Translations under genes and position numbers: made by a program | Source of the DNA: Chlorophyllum brunneum | Taxonomy: Eukaryota > Basidiomycota > Agaricomycetes > Agaricales > Agaricaceae | Length of the DNA stretch: 64,000 nucleotides | Direction: 5' to 3' | Assembly (NCBI GenBank): GCA_963576785.1 | Contig: OY756144.1 | Location: forward strand, 992,001 to 1,056,000 | Notes under the pieces: generated by a model | What the model was told of the DNA's origin: nothing | Databases searched by the model: none | The model's input: only the letters and a program-made list of their open reading frames with translations | Shown here: in pieces, positions 1 through 11,122 of the stretch | How the letters are laid out: each line of letters begins with the position of its first letter | How positions within the stretch are numbered: the first letter of the stretch is position 1

Positions 1-33
1 CATTCCTGGTTAATTTCCTTTTTTGATTAAAAG

Positions 34-173
34 GCGCTGTGCATCATTGGGATGAATATGGATTGGCTGATCCTACGCAAGAACCACCTGAGATACAAGA
101 GATTCATGTGGCTGAAATTGCATTTGTGGGAGAGTGGTTGAAGGATTGGAAACCACCGACAAAGAAAGATTAG
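34..173 (+). CDS. 3' terminal exon of an unidentified protein, cut by window start
   Basis: An open frame runs from an AG acceptor at 32-33, preceded by a pyrimidine-rich stretch, to a TAG stop at 171-173. The readable C-terminus is rich in acidic and aromatic residues (it contains HHWDEYGLADP and ends GEWLKDWKPPTKKD). I do not recognise the family. It is read as a last exon because the upstream 33 bases look like intron and the codons are plausible, but with only 45 residues and no upstream sequence this could be chance. Confidence 0.35.
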
Positions 174-811
174 GGGGGGAAATGAAAAAGTTGAGTTATG
201 AATGTTTACTTGGTAGGTAGATTTTCAGATGTTGGACTGTCCCGGTGGTGCAATATATACCGTATTAGCCAACTTGACGACATGCGCGATTCTTTGAAAA
301 TTCCTGGAGTTGTTTGGGTGTATGCCTTGAGGGTGTACACACAGGACTGTCCTCTCATTTATTGCTGTGGCCAGTGCGTGAGCGTGACAGATGATGCCCC
401 CTGTGTCAATATCCACAGAATGCTCGATATTTCAATGGTAGCACGGGATGGTGATCAACGATCAGAACACTACATGGACTATGCATCTCACACACCGGAA
501 CGTATTGTATCCCGAGTTCAAGCAAAGACAATACAACTTGTAGATAACATACACAATACAGAGCGGTGGTAGATGGGATAGCCACACAGTAACGTCAAGG
601 CTAATGGTGCATACGAGAGAATTTACTCCTGAAAGCCTAGTTCCTGGCAGGGTCATTGGCTCATGACGAGCACAAATAGTTCAGGCGTGAATATGAACAA
701 CCCACCCTATTGAACATCAGAGTATCAGAGAGGGCCCGTGTCAATGTCTGTTTACCCGTCAATCAGTAAGAACTTAGCGCAGCCACGATGAAAGACTACC
801 AGTTGTTGACA
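174..811. other. intergenic, no supported gene
   Basis: This stretch lies downstream of the 3' exon on one strand and downstream of the MYND gene on the other, so it is a convergent 3'-3' interval. A 124-codon open frame (198-572, +) shows no recognisable domain and no clear splice partners, so I do not call it a gene. Confidence 0.5.
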
Positions 812-1725
812 TCAAAACGGAGTGCCATTGTCGAAACGGTCGCTCATTATTGCTTCCCAATTCTCTAGCCACGGTAGACCTGCAATCGTCCTCTTGCGAA
901 CCGACGCAATTGGCACAGTGTGTATACCTTTCATTGGTAAACATTCGAGTAATAGACCAACGATCGATCCTTCTTGTCCATTTCCCCGCTGTAGCGCTAT
1001 CAATGCATCGATGGAAGCCTCCGATAATACTCGAGCAGCTTGTTGTGTAATTATCTGTGTTTCCACCAATTGGAAATGTTTTCCGATTTCGGTGTTGCCC
1101 TCACGCCATTTGACTCGTATGAAGACGACGTGCGATATGGCGCGCTTCCAGTTTCGTGGAAGCTCGAGGGCATGGATTGTAGAGGCCATCAAAGTCCTCA
1201 GATGAAAGTATTTCCACTTGTCGATACATTGGTCGAATTCGATCCAGGTCATATTGGGGGGTGGGTAATAAGGGACTTCGATAACCAAGCTAAGAGGGGA
1301 TTGATGAAGTGAGGCGATGAATTTGTCCATCTTGACAAGTGCGGCATGATAGTCTGATTCAACGCAATATAACTTGTGTTCCTAAAGACGAGTGTTGAGT
1401 TGTAAGACGAACCGCAACGATTAGCGTCGCGATTCCGTACATTCCAATGGGTTGCCTGGCATTGCTTAGAGCAATATCTAGCAATGGCTTAATCCGGAGT
1501 CGGTGGTTGATAACAGCGGGTGACTCACAAAGCGCTTCTGCACCGCATGCAGGATTTGAGCTTCACCTCCGTTCCCCTTTTGTAACATTTATCGCATCGT
1601 CGGGTGTTGTTCTTCGATAGACGCTGTCCAAGTGCTTTACGAGTGAGGTCGACGGCCGGGCCATAAAGGGTAAGTTGCCTCTTTGGCTGAACTTTGGATT
1701 GATTATTTGATTGCTTCGCCGACAT
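812..1725 (-). CDS. MYND-type zinc-finger protein (3 exons, 267 aa)
   Basis: Three exons read on the minus strand: 1725-1529, 1477-1441 and 1381-812, joined by GTGAGT...CTAG and GTACGG...TTTAG introns of 51 and 59 nt. The join keeps frame and gives 267 residues. It rebuilds a textbook MYND finger that no single frame shows: C44-x2-C47-x11-C59-x2-C62-x5-C68-x3-C72-x7-H80-x3-C84. The short middle exon supplies C68, C72 and the HW pair; the third exon opens with the HKxxC end of the motif. MYND domains are protein-interaction modules, in fungi often on otherwise unannotated proteins. The remaining 180 residues match nothing I know, and no SET motif is visible. The start is the only ATG in exon 1 before the finger. 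Function beyond protein binding is unknown. Confidence 0.8.
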
Positions 1726-2171
1726 GCAGGGAGGAATAAGAGCCTGGGACTGGGCAAACAGCTCAAGTCGAGCTTAAGTACTGCGTACAGTGCACAATAT
1801 CAGGGCATCCCGGAACTTGCCGAATGCAGGCAGAGGGCACACAACACAGATTCATCGGGTCACCCGCATTCTATAGATAGACCCATCTCCACTCGAAAAC
1901 CCTCAACGCATTTCCTCTGCGAGTCGATGTAATCGTTCACACCGTCACGCCAAAATTTTCTTGAGCCAATGTGAAACGGGATCTATTGCTTTGCCGTCCA
2001 ACTATGGAAGCTCGAGACATCCTCATCAGCCTCATGGTTCAAACGTGCCGGACAGTGGCATCCCAACCGCTATTCTTTTCGGAGTCTTCTTCCGCATTGG
2101 ACCCATGCCCAGCTACGGTGGACCCCATTGTTCCACCGATATAGAGCTTCAGAACCAAACTATATCGCCTT
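1726..2171. other. intergenic, nothing recognised
   Basis: This is the 5' flank of the MYND gene and the 3' flank of the small minus-strand gene that follows. The open frames here (for example 1711-1932 and 1961-2203 on the plus strand) have no domain, no supporting splice signals and ordinary chance length. Confidence 0.45.
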
Positions 2172-2528
2172 TTAGCGATTCCCTTGCTGCTCTTCATCGC
2201 TGATTCTGTTGCCCTGAATAAACGGAGAATCGTTGATCACTGCCCCTTTTATTTGAACAATAGTGTCAGGAGGACGTCTATATGGAACCGGGATCCAGTC
2301 ACTGATACCAATGCTGAGTCCATAATGCACGTCATCCATGATCAGAGGCTTCGTGCCCATTTCCGTTGATATAATGTAAGCTTTCGCTCGACCTCGTGCT
2401 ACCTGATCTGGAAGAAATATGGTCGGGCCTGGATGGTAGCCACCGGTCACGGAGGATTGTCCAATGTTTACAAAATGCCTATGATTTATCCCAAAGAACA
2501 ACCAGAGAACTACCCCAAGTAGAACCAT
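2172..2528 (-). CDS. small hypothetical protein with hydrophobic N-terminus
   Basis: A single open frame of 118 codons starts at ATG 2528. The first 14 residues (MVLLGVVLWLFFGI) form a hydrophobic segment that could be a signal anchor or signal peptide; the rest is hydrophilic and ends in an acidic, glutamine-rich tail. I recognise no family. It sits between two clear genes on the same strand and could be a real small secreted or membrane-anchored protein, or one exon of something larger. I see no convincing additional exons on either side. Length and codon composition are the only positive evidence. Confidence 0.4.
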   Translation of the reverse strand: MVLLGVVLWLFFGINHRHFVNIGQSSVTGGYHPGPTIFLPDQVARGRAKAYIISTEMGTKPLIMDDVHYGLSIGISDWIPVPYRRPPDTIVQIKGAVINDSPFIQGNRISDEEQQGNR

Positions 2529-2610
2529 TCTACCATTCTATCGACTGTCAATCAAGTATATCATACAAATAGAAACTTGCTTCAGACTTTCTTGTATCGT
2601 CTAGATAATG

Positions 2611-4255
2611 TTACCACAAACAATCACATGTTCTTGTTCGAATAATATGCTTGAGAGAGAGTCCCTCTGCAACCGCGTTCAGGAGAAGAGGATCAGGATG
2701 CCCCTCAGAGCAGATATCGACCTGCATCAATCTCAGCTCCTCCAATTTCCATTGAGGATACACACGGCCACGGAAGAGATCATAAACAGCATCGTGTTTT
2801 GGACCAAGCGTCTGCGTGACCAAAGAAATTAGTGGACCCTGGCCAAGCTGAACGTCACTCACATCATCGAGCATTTCGAGTTTTGTCCATAATATTTGAT
2901 ATGTTAGGTCGAGCCTCTTAAGGCTTGGAAGCGAGGAAGCGAGGAGGTCCATGTGTTCAGGAGAGAAACGAGCAAGAGATATTCGCAGGTATTCGAGACC
3001 TCTATCGCAATCGGCAAGACCATCCAGAAGAGCAGTCAACTGAAGATCGTCGAGGGCAGAGCATTGGCCCGTCAACGTAAGATTCCTGAGATGGGGGACG
3101 AAGGTATGAACATGGGAGGTCAGGCTAGTCAGAATGACCGGGTAATCCACCTCTAGAACAAGTTCCTTCAGTCTGGGGAGTGGCTGGATGCAAAGTAGGT
3201 CATATAATCGATGAATCACTGCATCAAGATTCCATGAATTAGGAATATCGACTGTGGGTCTCCGAATGACCAAGCGTTCAAGGTTGTTGGCGTTGCGTTG
3301 GAGAAATGCCACAAAGTGGATAGTGGGAATGAGGGTACTGAAGCCAATTTCCGCTCGTAGCTCCAATGAGCGAAGCTGAGGCAGCTTCTGTAGTTTTTGG
3401 AATAATATAGAGAGGTTGAAGTCGATAACTTCGAAGGCGAGAGATCGTAAAGTGTGCCTCAAAGGGGTGATGAGGTTGAGCAAGGCTCGGCGAGTTTTAC
3501 GGGCCTGTGGCACTGGGGTCTCGAAACGCGAGTTGGTGACCCTGATGGTCAATGACGATAGTTTGGATAAGAATTTTGGATCGAAAGCTTGGTAGATGGA
3601 GAGGAAACTGGGTAGTGTCATGTCAATCGTCAAGGCGTCTAATCCCCTTCCAATTCGTTTTATGAGCTTTCGCAAGAATTTTGTCAAGGATCGTGTCAGG
3701 AACTGGTCGTGAACCACGACTGTAAGTTCTCGGATGTGTGGACAATTTGTGAGGGATGTGAGGGCGGCCGCAAGGAATCTGCTGCTTTCCTTTTTCCGAG
3801 TTTTGTGTTCGGCCGGTGTTTGGCCTCTGTCATAGACCGCTCTGCCATTCCGATCAATTCCAGGCAGGAACGTAGGCCGGATGTACAATCGATGTACCCG
3901 AGAAGCAATGCCCGCATGCCTGATGGTCAGAAACGGACGACTGAGTCGAGTAAAGACGGCTGGAGGGAAACAAGACTCACCCAATCTGCTCAAATGTTTT
4001 GCGGCCATTTTTTTCATAGTCCAATAAGCGAACTTCCTCGTACAACTCGCTCATTCCCAACTCAAACAAAAGCCGGTTAATTCCAATCAATTTCCACACG
4101 AACCCGCGAGGTAGATACGAGAGAACCTCTATCCACAGCTCGGGTGGGAGGTCTGGGACCTTCAGTCTACGCACGATCTTGCCTTGGAAGATATCGTCGA
4201 GTTCTTGTTCTGTGACCAGAGGCGCATTTTCGATGGAGATTTGGAGCTGTTGCAT
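2611..4255 (-). CDS. F-box / leucine-rich-repeat-like protein 1 (3 exons, ~510 aa)
   Basis: Exons 4255-3981, 3919-2863 and 2811-2611 are joined by introns of 61 nt (GTGAGT...CATCAG) and 51 nt (GTGAGT...CACGCAG). The N-terminus holds an F-box at about residues 34-72 (DLPPELWIEVLSYLPRG core), expected to dock the protein onto Skp1 in an SCF ubiquitin ligase. The rest has irregular leucine-rich repeats (LxxLxLxx, about residues 190-400), the presumed substrate-binding part. The start was placed at ATG 4255 rather than farther upstream because it gives an N-terminus like that of the tandem paralogue and has a TATA-like box about 40 bp upstream. The 51-nt second intron is a multiple of three and has no stop, so retention would add 17 residues. 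Substrate unknown. Confidence 0.78.
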
Positions 4256-4293
4256 GATGGACAAGACGTATGGCAGATCATGCGTTAATACGG

Positions 4294-4302
4294 TTATATA
4301 TA
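4294..4302 (-). promoter_or_regulatory. TATA-like box upstream of F-box gene 1
   Basis: The minus strand reads TATATATAA about 40 bp before the chosen ATG at 4255. Position and sequence suit a core promoter with a very short 5' UTR. It is a motif match only. Confidence 0.4.
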
Positions 4303-4838
4303 TCAAGTAATCCAGGAGAAGCAGCCTCGAGCCTCGAGGCTGTACCAATTTGGTGTACCGCGACCCTGCATTTATGTATTTTGCACCTAGTGCTGGGTGA
4401 CCATCAACTAAAGCTTGACGTCCTCCTGTCCGGGAGTATTTCATTGCCGATTCAAGCCAGAGACCGTGTACATAATGGATTGGCTCGGATATGCTGGTGT
4501 ATCAAGGACGTAGCATCATCTACCCGAATTTAAACGCAAATTTTCTTCTTGAGTTCTCCATCTCTTTACAGACGCTTTCCATTAAACAGAAACTCCCACC
4601 TCTGCGCGGAGTCGCGACACCCGCTGGGACAAAACATAACAGCATAACGGCAGCTGGCAGTGCGTGGGATCTGGGGCCATCAGGCGGTCATGTCGAGCAC
4701 GTACGGTCCACCTGCTGGCTTGACCTAAGCATTACGAGGCAAACTCGACATGGTTAGCCATGTGAAGTAGTACAAGACCTAGCAGAGTACCTCACTTTTA
4801 GTCGGGCCCAACATTGGCGCTAATATCTTGGGCTGGGA
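4303..4838. other. intergenic between the two F-box genes
   Basis: This spacer of about 540 bp separates two head-to-tail paralogues. I see no gene, RNA gene or repeat in it. It probably holds the promoter of F-box gene 1 and the 3' end of F-box gene 2. Confidence 0.45.
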
Positions 4839-6465
4839 CTACACACTCCAGCGTGTGGTATCTTGGCAACTGAGCTTGCAAGAACTCGATTGACACATAT
4901 GATCCAACGAAGGCAGACTAGAAGCGATGGCTTCTATCAAATTGGTATCAAAGACTTCTTCAGAGCAGGCATCGAATTTCGCGACTCTGAGGTTCTTAAG
5001 CTTCCACCCAGGGAAACGACGGGCGCAAAAACGCTTATAGACTGGATTTTCTAGACCCTCAAACTGTAAAAGCAAAACGAGCAAAGAGCATAAGCATGAA
5101 GCTCCTCGGGTTAGAATAACGCACCTGATCTGAGAAGGCTGTATATGCTGCCTTGTAGTACCATACGTCAAGAGACCGGAGGTTCGGAAACAGTAATGCG
5201 AAATATTCGAGGTACTCGGGAGAAAATCGAGGCAACCGCACTTGCAAGACTTCGAGTGACAGCGCACCTCTGCCATGAGGTGGTTTATTATCCATAATTC
5301 GTGCGAGCGAATTACCGTCTAGGAAAGAAAATGGGCCCTCGAGAACAAGCTTTTTGAGGTTCGGAACAAAAGAGTTGTGATTGTCGCTCGAAATGTCTAA
5401 TAAGATGAAAGTGTTTAAGCACGTGTCCAAATTTAGACAGAGCTCCCTGATATTGGAAACTCTGAGCTCGAAAAGACCCTTGATAAGATGAGTGAGTGTA
5501 ATGTCTGGAAAGCTGAGATCCGAAAGCCCAATGGCTAGGTGTTCGAGATGTTTCACATTTCGCTGAAGGAACGATATGAAGGCCTTTGGGTTTGAGTGTT
5601 CATCGAAGACTATCCCCGTTCGTAATTCGACTGCCCGTAGGGATGGTAATACTGGCAACCTTTTGAATAATAGGGAGGTATCGAAACCGGTGGCGATATC
5701 GACGACGAGCGTCTGCAAAGTCAACCTGGCGGATGTAACTAATGCAGCAAGCGCTTTGGTCATCCGGCTAGCCCGCCACTTCCGGGGCTGGATACGTGAC
5801 CTGCAGAACCTGATATTGAGTAGTGTGAGACCGGGTAGCGTCGGGAGGAGGTTGCTGATGGAGTGAAAGCTATGAGGAGTAACATTGATCTTCAGAATTT
5901 TGATCTGTGCCGCGAGCTGCTTGAGCAGTCTCTTCAGAAAATACAAGAAGGGTGGCGTTAGGAAATGATCATGAAGTACAATGGTCACTTCATTGAGGCG
6001 GGAACAGAGTGGGATGGAGGCTAGAGCAGTTTCCAGCAGGGAGGAAATACTCTTTAGGTAATCGGATTTATGGCTCTCGCCATGAACTGGATTCCCATCC
6101 GGGTTTATTCCAGGCAGGAATGAAGGGCGGATGAATAATCGACGAACGCGAACTGCGATACTTTGATGGCTTATTCACCGTTAGCATCAGGCATAGCCTT
6201 CACCACATACCACTCACCGAATCTGCTCCAAAACATTCTGCCCACGCCGATCAATGTCAGTGAGCACGATTTCATCGTATATTTCGTCCATGCCCAGCTT
6301 GAATAGGAGGCGGTTGAGTCCAATCAGCTTCCATGCAATGCCTCGAGGAAGATAGGCCAAAATCTCTGTCCAAACCTCAACAGGGAGGTCTGGTCCACCA
6401 TAGAGAGTCAGGTCGTTTCGAGTGGACTGGCCAACATTCTCCGCTGGCGGTTGGTGCTCGTGCAT
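4839..6465 (-). CDS. F-box / leucine-rich-repeat-like protein 2 (3 exons, ~505 aa)
   Basis: Tandem paralogue of the previous gene. Exons 6465-6218, 6169-5125 and 5063-4839; introns of 48 nt (GTGAGT ... GCTAAC branch site ... AATAAG) and 60 nt (GTGCGT...TTTACAG) sit at the same positions as in gene 1. The F-box is at about residues 24-62 (DLPVEVWTEILAYLPRG). After the first junction both proteins share an RLFIRPSFLPG-like block, then a run of leucine-rich repeats. The first acceptor was chosen among nearby AGs because it keeps a His-x-x-Ile-Ala stretch aligned with gene 1. Expected role: substrate receptor of an SCF ubiquitin ligase. The ends of the two proteins have diverged completely, which suggests recently changed C-termini. 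Confidence 0.76.
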
Positions 6466-6887
6466 GGTGGTAGATGGCGGTGGAGATGCGCAGGAACAAT
6501 CTTTACAGCCCGTGCCTGGGCGCTGGGTGCTGTGAGAAACTGTAACTGTATACAGTTCTGGATGTTTGTCACCTTGACGTGGTCGCTACGTTCCTGATCA
6601 CCAGGGTTGGGACGCTGGGGTGCACAAGTGCATAACTGATTACAAGCCAAGTCGTTTGTGCTACACAGTAGCCAGCCATCCTGAGCGGCAGCCGAGCCCA
6701 AAAACCGATTGACTATGAAAACACGACGAGCGCAATGGGCAAGATACAAAATTGAAGGCGGGCGACAATCCCCCGGATCAGGGACACCGATATGAGGGAC
6801 TCAATCAACATGACGTCCTTCCCATATGGCTTTAACAGCTGCAAATTTAAGGGCCCGGTTTAACGCCCAACTCCAACCTCCTCCAGC
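6466..6887. other. divergent intergenic region between F-box gene 2 and the RidA-family gene
   Basis: This interval of 422 bp lies between two genes read outward, so it must hold both promoters. No clear TATA box or operator-like motif stands out. Confidence 0.5.
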
Positions 6888-7310
6888 ATGTCAGAAGCTT
6901 CAGTCGCTACCCGCCACAGCACTACAAATCCCTACGAATCTCTCTTTGGATACTCACGTGCCGTCCGTAGAGGTCCTTTCATCTTTATTTCCGGCACAAC
7001 CTCAACCTCGACTCCCGAACTCTCCTCAAAGCCGCGGATACCCACCATTCTCTTTCCGGAATCGGCCTACAACCAAGCCCTGCATATATTTGGAATCATT
7101 ATCCATTCAGTCGAGTCTCTTGGTGGAAAACGCGAGGATATAACTCGCGTAAGGATGTTTGTGCGGGATGATGTCGATAGCAATGACGTTGGAAGGGCTC
7201 TGAAGGAGTCCCTCGGAGACGTTGCACCTGCTGCAACTATGATCGTGGGTGCGGGGTTTGTGAACCCTTTAATGAAGGTCGAAATAGAGGCGGATGCTGT
7301 TGTTTCGTAG
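6888..7310 (+). CDS. RidA/YjgF/YER057c/UK114-family protein (140 aa)
   Basis: One uninterrupted exon from ATG 6888 to TAG 7310. The length and layout fit the RidA family: an N-terminal strand with FIFISGTT, a helix with the SLGG turn, then DITRVRMFVRDD, a helix, and a C-terminal VNPLMKVEIEADAVV. Proteins of this family are trimeric and hydrolyse reactive enamine/imine intermediates from PLP enzymes; many fungal members are uncharacterised. The canonical arginine before the last strand is not obvious (the block reads GAGFVNPLMKVEIEAD), so deaminase activity is uncertain. It is a neighbour of the Hsp70 cluster on the same strand. Lack of introns contrasts with the surrounding genes. Confidence 0.82.
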   Translation: MSEASVATRHSTTNPYESLFGYSRAVRRGPFIFISGTTSTSTPELSSKPRIPTILFPESAYNQALHIFGIIIHSVESLGGKREDITRVRMFVRDDVDSNDVGRALKESLGDVAPAATMIVGAGFVNPLMKVEIEADAVVS

Positions 7311-7860
7311 TTCCAGGTGGATTCGCACATGCTCACTAGAGTCTGGTCAAGAGTGTTAGTGTCGTCCTAACGCTCATTGTGTAGTTTCTTTGAGGTCGAA
7401 TGCTTGTAATGTCCTATGTCTTACTCCTGCCCCTTTGATAGCGCTCTTCCAACGGTTTGTGGCGGCTGGGTCAGCTTCTGTCATATTCCCATTCGACGAC
7501 GATGTGGGTAGGCGAACAACAGTGAACAATTGCTGGAGGTCATGAGCACAGAGTTACTCGCTCAGCGCCGCTACCCTTTGTCGTCAATGGAGTCACGCAA
7601 CTTGTAGAATTTCTGTGCTCTATGCCGTCTGGAATACGGTACCACTGGAGATATACAATAAACCAAAGGCTCGAGTCCATTTCTCGATCATCCGGACATT
7701 CTCACCCAACATCCCATGTTTATGAAACTTGCATACCCACTAACACAATCTGCAGCTTCCTTTGCCTTGATTCAGGTTGAACATTGAATGATGGCATGAC
7801 CGTGACTCAAGCTTGCAAGGGTTACGACATGCAACTTTTTCGCAACTTACACATACCTGT
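7311..7860. other. intergenic upstream of Hsp70-A
   Basis: This 3' flank of the RidA-family gene and 5' flank of Hsp70-A holds no coding region I can support. I did not find an unambiguous heat-shock element (alternating GAA/TTC blocks). Confidence 0.45.
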
Positions 7861-7867
7861 TATAAAA
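7861..7867 (+). promoter_or_regulatory. TATA-like box of Hsp70-A
   Basis: TATAAAA lies 34-40 bp before the start codon at 7901. The spacing implies a short leader. It is a motif match only. Confidence 0.4.
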
Positions 7868-7900
7868 TCCTTACATAAATTCCGGCGCTTATGTTTCATG

Positions 7901-10363
7901 ATGTCTGGCTCAGTAGTGATCGGTATCGATCTGGGCACAACCTATTCGTATGTTCACAAAATCATCCAGTCGCCACTACTCAGAGTGATAATATTCTTGT
8001 ACTGGCAGTTGTGTCGGTGTCTGGCAGAATGATCGAGTGGAAATTATTGCCAATGACGAGGGTAATCGGACAACGCCCTCTTACGTTTCTTTCTCCAACC
8101 ATGACCGTCTCATTGGTGACGCTGCAAAGAGCCAAGCTGCCCGAAACCCTTATAATACGTGAGTTCTGATATCAAGGCTTTCACATCGCACGTCCTCGTA
8201 TGTGACTGATGTGTCCATCCAGTATCTTCAATGTCAAACGCCTCATAGGTCGTAGGTTTGATGATCCGCAGCTGCAGTACGACATAAAACAGTTTCCCTT
8301 CGAGGTCTTCAACAAGGGTGGAAAGCCTCACATTCGTGTTGAGCATCGGGGAGAGAGGAAGGAGATCGTAAGCCATGGTTCTCTTCCACCATAAGGAACA
8401 TCAACAGTGTAATGAGACACGATCTATAGACCCCCGAAGAAGTATCTTCGATGATACTGACCAGGATGAAAGAGATTGCCGAGTCATACCTCGGTAGCAC
8501 TGTCACAGACGCCGTTATCACGGTTCCCGCTCACTTCAACGACTCACAACGCCAGGCCACGAAGGATGCAGGAATCATTGCTGGACTCAATGTCCTGCGC
8601 ATTATTAGCGAGCCTACCGCAGCCGCCATTGCCTACGGGTTCGATCAGCGAATGCGCGATGAACACACCGTCCTCATCTTCGACCTTGGAGGGGGTTCCT
8701 TTGATGTTTCTCTGCTTGCAATCGAAGGGGGCGTCTTGGAGGTCAAGGCCACTGCCGGTGATACAAATCTTGGCGGGGAAGACCTCGATAACCGTATTGT
8801 GAAACACTTCATCCAGGAGTTTAAGCGCAGGCATAAGAAGGGTACCGTATTCGATATAGAGAAGGATCATGGCATGGCAGGCTTACTGAGTTAACAGACT
8901 TATCCCACAACCCTCATGCTGTCTATCGTCTCCGTTCTGCCTGCGAGCGTGCTAAGCGTGTTCTCTCTTCTGCAACCCGAACTTCCATCGAAATTGATTC
9001 TCTCCACGAAGGTATTGATTTCTACACATTTCTCACCCGGGCACGTTTCGAGGAGCTCTGCCAGGATCTCTTGCGTTGTACTCTCGAGCCCGTTGAACGC
9101 GTACTCCGCGACTCCAACACTGACAAGTCTGATGTGGACGAGATTGTGCTTGTCGGTGGTTCCACTCGTGTTCCTGGTATCTTCGGTCTCGTTTCCGGGT
9201 TCTTCAACGGTAAGCAGCCTGTCCGGAGCATCAACCCTGATGAAATCGTTGCGTACGGTGCTGCCATACAAGCCGCGATCCTTTCTGGTGATTCATCCCA
9301 GAAGACCCAGGATTTTGTCCTGCTTGACGTCGTTCCATTTTCTCTTGGGTGAGTTACCGCACTGTAAAATCAAGCACTCATTCACCTAAGCTGTTTCCAG
9401 TATTGAAACTGCTGGTAGTGTAATGAAGACCTTCATTAAGCGCAATACTCGCATCCCTGCCACAAGGTCTGAGATGTTCTCGACATACTCGGATAACCAA
9501 CACACTATCCCTATTAACGTATACGAGGGTGAACGTGCCCGTGTTAAGGACAACTACCTCCTCGGCACGTTTGAAATTTCTGAAATCCCTCTCGCTCCTC
9601 GTGGTGTTCCAAAAATAGAGATAAGCTTTGACATTGATGCCAACGGTATCCTGAGCGTCTCTGCCTCAGACAAGACTACCGGCAACTCAGTGTACATAAC
9701 CATCACAAATGATAAAGGCCGTCTCTCCAGGGAAGATATTGAACGTATGATTGGAGAGGCTGAGGAATACAGAGGTAGGTGTTGCAATGCCCTCCCATTT
9801 TCTACTTTGGCGCTAATGGCCTTACACTACAGCGGAAGACGAGGCTGCCCTTGCTCGTGCCTACACTAGGAATAGCCTCGAGTCATATGCTTACAGCCTT
9901 CGTAGCTCAATCCCCGGCAATGTAAACTCCATCCATAGGATGCAACTAGAGTCTGCTATCGACGCTGTCATCTTATGGTTGGATAACTCAGCGGAGGCAT
10001 CTCAGGAGGAGTACGATGAGAAGCACAAGGAGCTTGAGAGCACCATTGCGTAAGCACATCTCTCTATTTTTCATTCACCACGAATTGTCAATACATTCAT
10101 CTAGTTCCATCACGCAAGGAATCGCTAGTGCGGCTGCGCATATGCAACTTAAGAATGACCTCAAGACTTACACTTGCAGTCTCTTCGATTTAATACCTGA
10201 AAAAGAGCTCACTGGGGCAGAGAAGGATAGGTTCGAGTCGTTCCTCAACATGATCATTTCGTGGCTCGACAGCTCGACAGCGGCCTCTGAGGAGGACTAC
10301 AAAGATGCCCGTAGGAAGCTTGAGATAGTTGCTAGTTATTTGTCGGGTACTTTGGGAGTTTAA
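7901..10363 (+). CDS. Hsp70-family chaperone A, divergent, duplicated lid (8 exons, ~684 aa)
   Basis: Exons 7901-7947, 8009-8158, 8223-8367, 8430-8841, 8898-9348, 9401-9774, 9833-10049 and 10105-10363, all with GT...AG introns, sum to 2055 nt in frame. The ATPase domain has all main motifs: [18 protein letters not shown] (catalytic Lys), [32 protein letters not shown] and [11 protein letters not shown]; the usual Thr of GGGTF is Ser. The interdomain linker and the beta substrate-binding domain follow ([23 protein letters not shown]). The alpha lid ([14 protein letters not shown]...WLDNS.EASQEEY) is followed by a second, lid-like copy in the last exon ([14 protein letters not shown]...WLDSS.AASEEDY), and the protein ends GTLGV without a Gly/Met-rich tail or EEVD. 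Expected to be a cytosolic ATP-driven chaperone, possibly unable to dock TPR co-chaperones. Confidence 0.85.
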
Positions 10364-11122
10364 TACACAGGTTTGGCATATCCGGAGGACAGATTACATC
10401 TGAGTGTATACCATACACCAAGTATAGAAATATACATAATACATAAACATACACAATATCTCTCTCCATCATCCACCATTGAGAGATGGAGAAGGTGATA
10501 GTTTGAATCAGCCTGCCCAGAGAGGTATAGAGGCAGCTTTTTGTTCATTAATCTAACTTAGTGCTGAAATGTGATTGGGGCGGACTCCGGCTCCGTGCAC
10601 TGTGTTTGATCAGAGGAGTGAAGTGGGACTGGTTCATTATCCTTTCAATGTCGAGCACGTTCATACAGCAAGGGTAAATCTGGAACGCGAACTCTAGTTG
10701 GTCTTACTTCTGCCACGAAAGCAGCCAAATCAACTCTTGATATGTCCCGTTTCTCCTTGACAGTCGGGGGTGCAACCCAAATTCGGAAATATCGCCCCTG
10801 ACGATTGCGCACTTGACGGTGTACCTTGCATGTACCCACTAATAAGCTACTGAGTTATACGTACTACTGGAAACATGATCCGAATATGTGGGCGAGTCTA
10901 TTTCACCATTGCCCATATCAACTTCCGCATCCACTGCCTTACATCTAGAAGATGCAGGAATACCTCATCGGGACATTCCATCAGCCAGAGGTAACTCCTT
11001 CTACCAGCTTCCATGTCAGCGCTGCAATGTATTAATAGGCGAATGGCTCGGAATTTTCGCACAAGTAGGTGCCTCTGAACTTTCTGACTATCTGGACAAG
11101 ATCCGGCACTCCTATCTTCATT
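10364..11122. other. intergenic between Hsp70-A and Hsp70-B
   Basis: No gene is supported here. The last 150 bp or so before Hsp70-B resemble the sequence just before Hsp70-C (61600-61678), which shows the B/C duplication included the promoter-proximal region. Confidence 0.5.

Noticed and set aside
198..572. 124-codon open frame on the plus strand
   Set aside because: No domain, no splice context, and it overlaps other open frames of similar length; likely chance.
822..1312. Plus-strand open frames of 127 and 90 codons
   Set aside because: They are antisense to the MYND gene, which is supported by its zinc ligands and splice sites.
6408..6749. 113-codon frame upstream of F-box gene 2 on the same strand
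   Set aside because: It overlaps the start of the F-box gene in another frame and has no domain.
7500..7900. Heat-shock element upstream of Hsp70-A
   Set aside because: Isolated GAA and TTC blocks occur, but no set of three in the required alternating spacing was found by eye.
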